Part shown: positions 47,360-57,300 of the stretch, in pieces
Layout of the letters: every line of letters starts with the position of its first letter
Position numbering within the stretch: the first letter of the stretch is position 1
Assembly: GCA_932294295.1 (NCBI GenBank)
Contig: OW028580.1
Span: 38,799,836 to 38,863,835, forward strand
DNA from: Alitta virens
Lineage: Eukaryota > Annelida > Polychaeta > Phyllodocida > Nereididae
Length of the DNA stretch: 64,000 bases
Direction of reading: 5' to 3'
Position numbers and translations under genes: made by a program
The notes under the pieces: model-generated
The model's database searches: none
What the model saw: only the letters and a program-made list of their open reading frames with translations
What the model was told of the DNA's origin: nothing

Positions 47360-49847
47360 ATGGATAACCAGTTGACTGAGTTGTTTTTGGAAGAAGATTG
47401 TTGGGAGGACCTCTTGCCTTCTATTTCGTTTTATGAAGATGATCTTGACCTTCAAGGTCACGTGGATGACCTCATTTCTGATGATTCCTGGATGAATCTT
47501 CCCCCTTGTTGCCATGGATATTATGGTATGTTATATGATTTTACCTCTATATGAAGTCTGAAATATATCATTTTTTAAGTTTACATGCAGTTAAAAACAT
47601 GCGCTCAAATATATTTTTCTCGTAAATCTTACAGTCATTGCCCTGCTAGATAGTCATACTTTTTATTATTCATGAAAACGCTACAATTAATCTATTCCCA
47701 ATGTAATTATAATATATTTTGATTAAAAAAGTAATAACAATTAGCGACTTTGATGTAATACATAGTTAAAAAGTTTAATGAATATTAATCTTTGACAAAT
47801 CTACATTGTAATACACTACTGTTAAAATTCTATTGTTATTACTATTGAGCATATCACTTAATTCATGACATAGTACAGGAGTTCAGTAATTTAGTATAAT
47901 TAAATTTAATCATATTAACATGTGTTATTTTTCTTTGCAGAGCTGATCATCCCAGATTTATCAGCGGACCCTCGTGGGTCAGATTCACTTGATGATGAAA
48001 TTGACCTCAGTATCTATTTGAACGACGACAATTATAATTCTCCTCTGTCCCAGATATCTGGTAAGTTTTCCAGAACAATAATTAAATTGAACTATTTTTT
48101 CAAGAAATTCAACTTAGATAATTTTTATTTTGCCTATTTTGTACTTATTAGATTAATGTAATATTTTTATTTGGAAATATTTTCTGTATTTCAACAATGA
48201 AATTGTATTCAATTGGCTAAAATGAATTACCTATAAATTAGTTTGGTATAAAGCAACTTCAAATTAATAAAAACCAGGGTACACTGTCAGTAGATGTTAA
48301 ACACATCTTTATAAATTGAACGCATTTCCAAAAATTTGATATTGACCTATTATGTTATTCTATTGCATGTGCATAAATCTAATTACATTATTTTTATTTC
48401 AGAAGATGACTTGCTGCAGCAGACAGATTTCCTTGGTCATGTCCTTTTTCCTAGTACTGAAAATCTCCACCAGGTGGAAACAGCAGCAGGTAGGCCTAAA
48501 TGACAATTCAATATTCTTAATTAAGCTGCTGATGGTCAGATTTCTGTCATCAATTAGTGTATATATTGTACATTCATAAATTGCATGGCAGCAAAGCATA
48601 TTGGATAGTTGCAGAGTAAATGTTTGATGGTTCAGGTGCATATGGATGATGAGGAAAAATATTTATTAAAAACTAGACAAACCTCCCCATTTATTATTGT
48701 TTACAAAGCATTTATTACACAAAATCAGATTTAGTATACGTGAAACAGATGTAGTGGTGTAGTATGCGGTCATATATAACTATAAACTTTCCATCAATTC
48801 TATTTGTTATTTTTTTTCATAATCTGTTTTACTCTGTTTATTTCAAAACATTTACTTACATTCATGTTTCATTTGTTTTTAGAGAATTCTAGCTCCCAAG
48901 ACCTTGTGGCGGATGCTTTGATGGTGGCGCTGTCTGGCGAGGACCTCAGTGTCTACATGACTGATGAGGTCACAGAGTCCTCCTCCTCCTACTCCTCCTC
49001 CTCCTACTCCTCCTCCTCCTCCTCCTCCTTGTCTCCAGTGTCCTCCTCCTTGTCTCCAGTGTCCTCCTCCTTGTCTCCAGTGTCCAGCCATAACCTATTC
49101 TTTGACTTTGACATTCTCTCTGCCAAAATCACGACTCCTGAACCAGCTCAGTGCAATGATGTAAGTATCTCTTTTGAAGTGCATGTAAATTAATAGTAGT
49201 CATAAATATTCATATTAAGTAGCTTTACATCTATGTCTGTAGGAGTTGAACTGCATTTTAAATAGCCAAACTAACCAAATCATTCATAGGCATTTGTGCA
49301 CAATGTTGACTTAAAGGGGCCAAGGTCTTTAAAAATTGTTTCTTAAAAATCATGGTTTACTTTCTGTTGCTTTCAGAGTAATGGAGCAGCACAGATGGCC
49401 AGCACGCCTCTGGATGACCACTTGGTCAACTGGCTGTCCCAACAGATGACCACAACCTCAAATGAAAAACCATACAAATCCAACCCTGTGAACAGACCGC
49501 CGGAGTCCTACCTCGCTCTGATCGCCAAGGCCATCCTTTCGATGCCGTCTCGCCGAGCTCTTCTTAATGAAATTTACCAATTTTCCACCGACAACTACAA
49601 GTACTACCGCACTGCTCCGAAGACTTGGAAGAACGCCGTTCGTCACAATCTCTCGGTCAATGAATGCTTTGTCAAGAATGGACGCGCTCCTCATGGTCGT
49701 GGATACTACTGGTCAATCCATCCGGCTTGTATCCAGTGTTTTGTGAAAGGTGACTTTCGTAGACGTGAAGCTCGTCAACTTGCTGTCGACATGGACAAGA
49801 TGAAGCAGAATGCAGTTCCTCGATTTGCTTATTATTTGTGCTATTGA
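47360..49847 (+). CDS. Forkhead-box transcription factor, FoxQ2-like
   Basis: Exons 47360-47525, 47941-48060, 48403-48489, 48883-49160 and 49377-49847 join in phase to 373 residues. The forkhead domain lies in the last exon, at about residues 257-350: NRPPESYLALIAKAILSMPS, then helix 3 as KTWKNAVRHNLSVNECF and the wing as GRGYYWSIHP...GDFRRREAR. The IHPA...F.GDFRRR.AR wing is most like FoxQ2, though helix 3 has NAVRHNLSVNE where most forkheads have NSIRHNLSLND, so the class is tentative. The domain lies close to the C-terminus. The N-terminal 250 residues are acidic and repetitive (EDDLDL, DLSIYLND, EDLSVYMTDE) with a Ser-rich tract of LSPVSSS units, suggesting an activation region. Introns 1-3 are all phase 1. 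A TATA box lies upstream and a poly(A) signal at 49907. Confidence 0.9.
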
Positions 49848-49906
49848 TCTGCTAATATACTCATACATTTGGTGCTATCATATTTTGTACATATTCATTT
49901 GTTATC

Positions 49907-49912
49907 AATAAA
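49907..49912 (+). terminator. Poly(A) signal of the forkhead gene
   Basis: AATAAA 60 bp after the stop, giving a very short 3' UTR to match the short 5' UTR. Confidence 0.75.
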
Positions 49913-50307
49913 TTATTACTGTTTAAGAAAAAAGGAATTTTTTCAATCCCTTTATGATATTTAGGGCTATGTCTAACACATTCTTACAAAGACATTGTCG
50001 GTGTATTGTATAATGCCATCAGTTTGCTTCAGTTACTAGAACGAACCTTTTTATCTATTTTTGTTATGTTACTCAAGCTCAACATCACAGAATACTCTCG
50101 AAATCTTAGATTTATGATGCAGCTATAGCAGAGAAAACATCTTGGTATTGTAGATTCAGACCAGGTCAGAATTAACACAGTTACCAGTGATATGGTATGG
50201 ACCAACTGGTTGGGTTTTTTTTTACTGTAATGAAACACTAATTGAGTTATATCTAAGCAGGAAACCAGTCTTATGAGGTGTCAAAGTGTTGGTGCCTTTT
50301 AGGTTTT

Positions 50308-50990
50308 GTTTAAGCTGTGCCGTAATATTCTCGATCACATCACTAAAAACAAAGTTCTTAGCTGTGAAGGCATACCCAAGCCTCTTTACAATGTTGCCAT
50401 AGCATCGTCTCCTCTAGCCCGAGAAATCTGATGTTCGCTTAGCTCTATTTTATTATCTGATATTTTGTGAGCGTTAGCTAATGGCGGCTCACTATGAACG
50501 TCACAATATGAATAAGAGCTGACAGGGGCGTGTGGTCAGTCAGAGTTTCTCGGGCTACGTCTCCTCTAGCTTGGTCATGTACGCAGAATGGACGATGGGA
50601 GGATCCCAAAATACCTACTCTACGGTAAACTAGTCCAAGGCACACAAGCAAAAGGATGCCATAAGCTTGGCTTAGACGTCCGCAAAAGAGACATGAATGC
50701 ATTCCGACATTGAGAGTTGGGGAAACCTTGCTGACAGTCTAAAAATTGAGATCAGAACTTGACAAGGGTCTTCGCAGAGGGGAGACTTAGCTGTGAGATG
50801 CTGAAGAAAAGCGGACAAGTGGACTCTATAAGTGTGTGCACTGCCAAAGTGACTGCCACTGATGCTCCAACAGTATCTGAAACAACCTCCACAGGTGCAG
50901 TTCCATGTCTTCTGAGAATGACAGATGCTGACGATGACACTGAAGCAGTTTCAATTTTACCATTACACCCTTGGCAGGACTTATCAAGCA
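50308..50990 (+). pseudogene. Decayed non-LTR retrotransposon, C-terminal end of the reverse-transcriptase ORF
   Basis: Conceptual pieces match the region after the RT domain of many LINE ORF2 proteins. FKLCRNILDHITKNKVL ... GIPKPLY at 50308-50400 is followed, after a 143-bp insertion, by LGHVRRMDDGRIPKYLLYGK and KRDMNAFRH at 50570-50714; SWGNLAD then continues in another frame. Stops and at least one frameshift break it, and the RT catalytic core is absent, so this is a 5'-truncated dead copy. The exact clade is not assignable. Confidence 0.75.
50415..50557. mobile_element. MITE with TAGCCCGAGAAA ends and 9-bp target duplication, nested in the LINE remnant
   Basis: TAGCCCGAGAAA..TCTGA at the left is mirrored by TCAGA..TTTCTCGGGCTA at the right. 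CGTCTCCTC occurs on both sides (50406-50414 and 50558-50566), a perfect 9-bp direct repeat. Removing the 143 bp and one repeat restores the LINE sequence order. Nine-base duplications are typical of Mutator-like elements, but no transposase is present to confirm that. Confidence 0.85.
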
Positions 50991-51129
50991 TGAGTCTTTC
51001 TTAACTCCCTGGGGACTAGGGAGTACTAAGCACTGTACAATTGTCGTTACTAATTATATAAGTATTGGTAGCTAAATGTGAAGCGGTTCAATGAGGATCT
51101 ACTCAGTCTCTCCATGCCATGGCTTGGTT

Positions 51130-51160
51130 TGAACCCTACAACCACTAGGCCGCAGCACAT
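51130..51160 (-). repeat. tRNA-like fragment (SINE head), minus strand
   Basis: On the minus strand CGGCCTAGTGGTTGTAGGGTTCAAAC brings an A-box-like and a B-box-like block too close together for a real tRNA. It is a rearranged SINE head. Confidence 0.4.
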
Positions 51161-51606
51161 GTCAAGCATATTCTTGATAGTCTGTTTTTGTGAAGTTCTG
51201 TGCTACAGATTTGACTCTATAGTTGTAGAGCATCACAAACATGACCATTCACATTAATATGACTGAACGATCTGCAACTTTAGCCCTACGGATGGGCCAC
51301 ATAGTGAGATCAAACTGTATATATTTCAAATCCACACCTGTGTACAGTTCTGCTCATGCTGTTTGCATTAATGTGACTCTTTCAATGGTCTAATTCAGGA
51401 AGCAATTAGGGTCCAGTGCATTTGGGACAATTCATCAAATTTACTCTGCTATTGTTGTGCATGGGAAGCTTAACAATGAGGTAGAGAGTTTCATTATCCT
51501 CCTAATTGATCTATCTCGTGCCCTTCCCTGCTTTTTCAGCAAATTGCTGTCTTGTCAAAAACATCAATGGTCCTGATCATGTCATAGTTTAGTTGGTAAA
51601 ATTTGG

Positions 51607-52006
51607 CAGGGTAAGGTTCGGTAAGGTAACTTAGCCATGGTTTGGTAAGGTTCGGTAAGGTATTGTTATAAATGTAAGTAAGGTAAGGTAAGGTGAGGTA
51701 AGGTAAGGTAATGGCAGGGTATTGGCAAGGGCATGATAAAAAGTAAAGTTTGGTAAGGTATTTTAAGGCATGATAAATGTAGGTAAGGTAAGGTAAAGTG
51801 AGGTGAGGTAAGGTAAGGTAAGGTAAGGTAACTATGAGTGCTGTAACAAAGTGTGCAATGTGTGCTTGGTGAGTCAAGTTCCTGTAGGCGGTTTATGTTG
51901 CATCATATGCTGAAATATGCTAATGCAGTGATTGTGTAAGATAAGATAAGATAAGATAAGTTGGTAAGATAAGATAAGATAAGATAAGATAAGATAAGAT
52001 AAGATA
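51607..52006. repeat. Pentanucleotide arrays: GGTAA then AAGAT
   Basis: Irregular GGTAA/GGTTC units run from about 51607 to 51832. After about 100 bp of other sequence, a cleaner AAGAT (GATAA) array runs from about 51936 to 52006. Frames through them look like repetitive proteins (LPYLT, LSYLI) but are artefacts. Confidence 0.85.
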
Positions 52007-53063
52007 TTAATACCTCGTTTACAAATGACGCACCTAACTTTTAGTTTTAACCACCCATTCCATACCAAGTCTATTCACACCGATTAAATCTCTTTTTTTA
52101 ATAGCAGGAAATTATCGATTTCTTAATTCTGCCTCTTTAACCCATTAATTGCTTGCAGTTGGCCCTTTCTCATATATGAGAAGTTTGATGTAAGAAAGTG
52201 CTGCTAGGGCCGTTGGCTGAAATTGATTTCTGGTTTTTGTTGAGCACCTACAGCTTTCACCTGTTAACTGAGCATGCGCACTGCATGCTTTGCCATATTG
52301 GAGTTATACCTGTGTCAGAAAGCAAGTTGGTTCTGTACTCACTCAGATTGACGGTCTAGATATGGGAATACAAGAATGGTGTACCTATTTTCTTGCTGGT
52401 GTGTTGAGTCTTGGACTGAAAAGTTGAGTTGTCTCTGAAATTAAGGTGAGATTTGGTTATATTTGGTTAGAGTGGTGGTGGTGGAGTGGTGTATACAGGA
52501 CGGTGAGGGGAGATATGATGAACATTATTTATCCATGCATAAAACCATATTGATTGCCTGCAGATAGGATGTTATCTAACCAATTGTACCAAAAATCGAA
52601 TAAGATGCTATTGGGGATGAAATGGTATTATTATTGGGGATTAACTGAAATGGAATTATTATTGGGGATTAACTGAAATGTTATTACTATTTAAGTTGCC
52701 TTATAACTATAGTCTTTTATATTGTTATCGTCCTTGGACAGAGGTCATCCTGAACTTGGTTAGCCCGTTTTAAGTGGAACCATTTGATAAGGCCATGAGA
52801 GAAATATATTTATTACACTTATTTTATCCCTTTTCTCTCTTTAAAAGTTGCCTCATAAGTAAGCTATTTATTCTACACATCCAGAAACGACACTAAAATA
52901 TGGATGACCAAATACAAGTAAAGCAAGTAACACAAACATTTACGGACATAAAGCAAGTAACTCAAACAACCAGGACATATGTTTGGCAGCAACTACAAAA
53001 TAGTGTATTAAGCTAACCGCACCATAATATTATTTTGGTTGGCAGATATCTTTTTTTTCCATT

Positions 53064-53071
53064 ATCTATCA

Positions 53072-53132
<61 letters not shown>

Positions 53133-53241
53133 GTCTATCTCTCTATCTCTATGTGTACCTGTCTATCTATATCTCTCTATTTCTCTATCTCTCTATCTAT
53201 CTATCTATCTATCTGTCTATCTGTCTATCTATCTCTCTATG

Positions 53242-53316
<75 letters not shown>

Positions 53317-53403
53317 ATATCTTCCTATCTATCTCTCTATCTTCCTATCTACCTATCTATCTTCCTATCTACCTATCTACCTATCTACCTATCTATCTAT
53401 CTA
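53064..53403. repeat. Long TATC tetranucleotide microsatellite
   Basis: About 340 bp of TATC units with CTCT, TGTC and TACC variants. It keeps all three plus-strand frames open (the YLSI-type peptides), none of which is a gene. Confidence 0.95.
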
Positions 53404-54328
53404 GTAAATACTTAATAGGACTTAAGTACAGTTGCTCCCATTATTATTGAGTTTTGTTTCTAGTGCCATAAAAGATTCTGAATAATTTATACACTCATGG
53501 CTCACCATTCACATAGACAATATGCATAGTAAACCTATTATTCTGCAGAGATATTATGTAGTGAAAAGGTTTTGTTAATAGGACAGCTTCAATGCATGAC
53601 TGAACCATCACTAATGGACATCATAATTGAAGACTATTGTGATAATGTAGGTCGAAATGAGACCCATCAATAGACCCATCAATAGTGTATTATGATTTGT
53701 GGATTAAACAGGCATACATTGTACATGGGCAGCATGGCCTTGCTTGAAATTGATGAAATTAGACAAAAGAGTCACAGAGTCACATCCTAATGATTGTGTT
53801 TTACAATTTCTGTCATCAATGTAGTGTTTATTTTAGAGAATGTAAGTAAACTTTTTTGCTGCGGAAGCTGAAAGGACAGGTGCAAACATTTCTGCCCCAT
53901 TCTTCCTTTTCGGCAGAAACATTTAAATCGTATTTTGGATCATTTAATCTAAACTTAATTTCAAAGAGTAAAATAGTTGTGGCATGATGGTTTCTTGAAT
54001 TCTTGGCATTTCCTTTTCTATGTTATTCTTTATTTTAAAGAACACTGATTTCTACTAGAATTCTGCAACCAAAGGTCTTCTACACCCTTTTAAGTAAAAA
54101 TAAAACTATAAATATCTCTGACCTTAACACAAAAATTGACAATGAAAATTAAAACAAGACTTTCGATAAAACTGATTTCCCTTCCCCCCCAATGACATTT
54201 TGCAATATGGAGTCATTGTCCATAAATACATTGTTCTAATTACTAACTGAGAAGGTAGATTCTTGTTAATTACAAATGAACATTTTTTTTCCTTGTTGTT
54301 TATTACTTGATAACATGACTTTTTCAGG

Positions 54329-57300
54329 ATGGAGCGCATTCGAGCTAAGTCACCAAATATGGTCATCATCGTTTTTACCTTCTTCATAATTTTACCAGCA
54401 GCAGTATCTCCTCAAAATATCAACATTGGTAAGTAGTCTAATATATCAATTCTCTAACACAAATCTTATGCCATCTGTATTGTACCTTGTACTCAGTATC
54501 TTTATGCTGGGATAAGTAAAATACCCCAACCATAGGGTAAATGTGTAACCAGAGACCATGTAGTCTGGTGTGACATGGTGTGGACTCCAAGCCTAATCAT
54601 CTTATCTTATCATCACATTTGCCTATGGCAGCTGGTCATATAAGCTCAGCCTCATAGGCTTCTGTATAGACATGTGAAATTTATATATGGTGACAATATA
54701 ATGGGGTCCTTGAAATTGTGAGGTGGCCTGTCATTGCATCATGGCCCATATGGTCAATAAGCGAATGAAATTAATGAGTTGACGTAATCAAAAAGAGTAT
54801 ATGATTATTAAAAACATAATAGCTACACTGTCTTGCTTTTATTTCAGGTATTATAACAACTCATTTAGATGAATGTCTTGGGGTGAAAAACACGTCAGAC
54901 TGGCTTTCCCAACAGGCTTACAACTTTCCTTTAGAAATTCATCCCGAATGTGTGGAAGATGATTCATTTTCAGTATATACGAAATGTAAGTAACATTTTA
55001 ATTGGATTTATTGTAGAACGTGATAGCACTTTAATAAATCAATTATGGTACCATTTATTTCAACTTCAAGTTTTCCATCTTTCTAATGTTTTTTTTTTTT
55101 TTTGCTGTAGTTCAAGCAGCACTTCCTTGACATTTTGAAACCTACCATACAATTTTGCAATTTATGCTTTAATTAGCTTTTTTTGTCTTGCTTATTATAA
55201 GAGTTTCATGGGCTGGGATATATTTTCCAATTTTAAAAACAGCCCATTGTACATGTACATTAGCCTTATAGTTTTTGATAATTCTATATTGTTGTTAATA
55301 AATATTTTCTCTTTTTCCAGACTGCAGTCTTCTCAACAAAAACATTTCCACTCTTATAATTTCATCAACATTGCCAAATTTAGAAAATGCAATCGACTCA
55401 TATTCTGAGACACAATTAGGACTTCCTGTTTTGAGGTTATCTAAGCAAGTTTGTGATTGGACGTTGAGTTTAGAATCAACCAGAAGTGCATTATGGGAAA
55501 ATGCCATTAGTGCAGTTCTATCATTAAGTAAACAGCAGGCTTGGTCCACAGTGACACTCTTCTACGATTCAATACATGGTAATAAAATTGAAATATTTTC
55601 CAAGCTTAACTTTGGTACTATTTTGTTAATAAATCTAACTTTATTGATTATGACATGCCTGAAAATCACTGACTGAGAGTCACTTATCTCCCTCCTTTAC
55701 CCCTATTTCATTTTAATGTATATAATATGATTTATAACTTTATATTAATAATACAGAGAGAATAGAATGTGTAAATATTTTGGAATTGCACTGTGTTTAG
55801 TGTCTTCTTGGAGTTTAAATTAAATAATGTATAAGATCATTGATAACAAACCTGTATATATGAGCCACAATAATACATTTCTCACCACCCTTAACTTGGT
55901 AAAACATTTGAATTTCCAGAAAATTTCAAAACGAGTCTTTCGTCACAACTGTGGCGCCACCAAGGGATAACTTCCACTACTATTAATGTGGACTCCTCCA
56001 GCCAAACTTTGATAAAGAAATATCGAAACATTTTTCTGCATTTTCCTGTGTTTGTGATTGTAACTTCGGATGACAATGTTGTATCTATTCTACAACAGGT
56101 TAGATAAATTATTGTTTATAAATAAGGATAAATCTGCTGTATGAAGCAGTGCTTTCACGAAATCATGTCCATTTAAAAGTCCCGTACATGTGCATTTGAA
56201 TATTTGGGTGTAATATAAGGTCTATCAACCATGCAAGTAAAAACATGTGTAACTTTATTTCCAGCTAATTCGCTAACTTCTACATGGCCAAATGTGCCTC
56301 GTGCGTTTTCCATGAGAAGGATAAACGCATGGAAAACGCATGGTTTTTGCCTCATGATAATAAGCTAAAAACCATGCGTTTTTCATGCGTTTATCCTTCT
56401 CATGGAAAACGCACGTGGCACACTTGGCCATGTAGATTCCTTTGCATATTTGACCTCACATAATCTAGTGTTTTTACCAACATTGTTTCAATGCAGGTTC
56501 GTCTGAGCAATTTCGATCTCCTTGGCCAGAATTATGAATGGGTCATCATAACAGACAACTCTGACCTTCACAAGGAACTGCAGGGGTCAAAGGTCTTGAA
56601 AGAAGGAGACAATGTTGCTGTGTTGTCATGGAAACAGAATGAGAATATGACAGACATGGTAAGTGTTTCATTTTTTAAGATTAATTACACCAAAAGTTCA
56701 AATTAAACATTTGGATGCTGCGATTTGTTTTCCTAAACATCTTCTGTGAATGAAAGTAATGACTGTATTCAAAATATGGATTAAGATAACTGAAAATGTC
56801 ATTTGCGCCTGTGCTAATCTTAAACACACCTAAAAAGGCATCATTTATAATCTATGATAATGATAAATTAAGAAAAAAAAGAGAAAAAAAAACTATTATT
56901 GGGATATTAAACCAAAGTTTGGTGTTACCAATTATTGGTGTATTCATATTCCTTGACTGCCATAAATAGGTATAAAGCAACAAAAACGGAATTGTTCCAA
57001 TAATCATTTACCTGCACCAAATAGTATGGTTATGCAGCCTTGATGGAGTTATGTCGGAGAGTAACCATCATCATAATAAAAAATTTGTTTCCAAATATTT
57101 TTTGTTGACCAGGAGCCTGGTATTAACGTAATACAGACTGTTGCACAAACCTGGTTTGATTTATAAAGTTCATTAGTGGGAACACCCCCCCCCCCCCAAT
57201 TATTTATTTATTTATTCCACACACAGAGCTGTCTTGGCCCAGTGGTTAAGGTGCCAGCCTTTAAACCGCAAGGTTGTGGAACTGAGCGAGCAGATCCTCT

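Larger units (their letters stand above)
49913..54328. other. Repeat-rich spacer between the forkhead and receptor genes
   Basis: No host gene exon is recognised. The spacer holds a dead LINE (50308-50990) with a nested MITE, a tRNA-like fragment on the minus strand near 51130, pentanucleotide arrays (51607-52006) and a long TATC array (53064-53403). A short direct repeat around ATTATTATTGGGGATTAACT occurs near 52630-52680. Confidence 0.6.

Noticed and set aside
48879..49164. Minus-strand Gly-rich and plus-strand Pro-rich frames over the forkhead exon 4
   Set aside because: Shadows of the TCC-rich serine tract; the forkhead frame joins in phase on both sides.
50759..51004. An 81-codon plus-strand frame after the LINE remnant
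   Set aside because: No known domain, inside decayed retroelement 3' sequence, and overlapped by an equally long antisense frame.
51536..52068. Minus-strand open frames with LPYLT and LSYLI repeats
   Set aside because: Artefacts of the GGTAA and AAGAT pentanucleotide arrays.
53035..53450. Three overlapping open frames of about 100-126 codons rich in YLSI
   Set aside because: They are translations of the TATC microsatellite.
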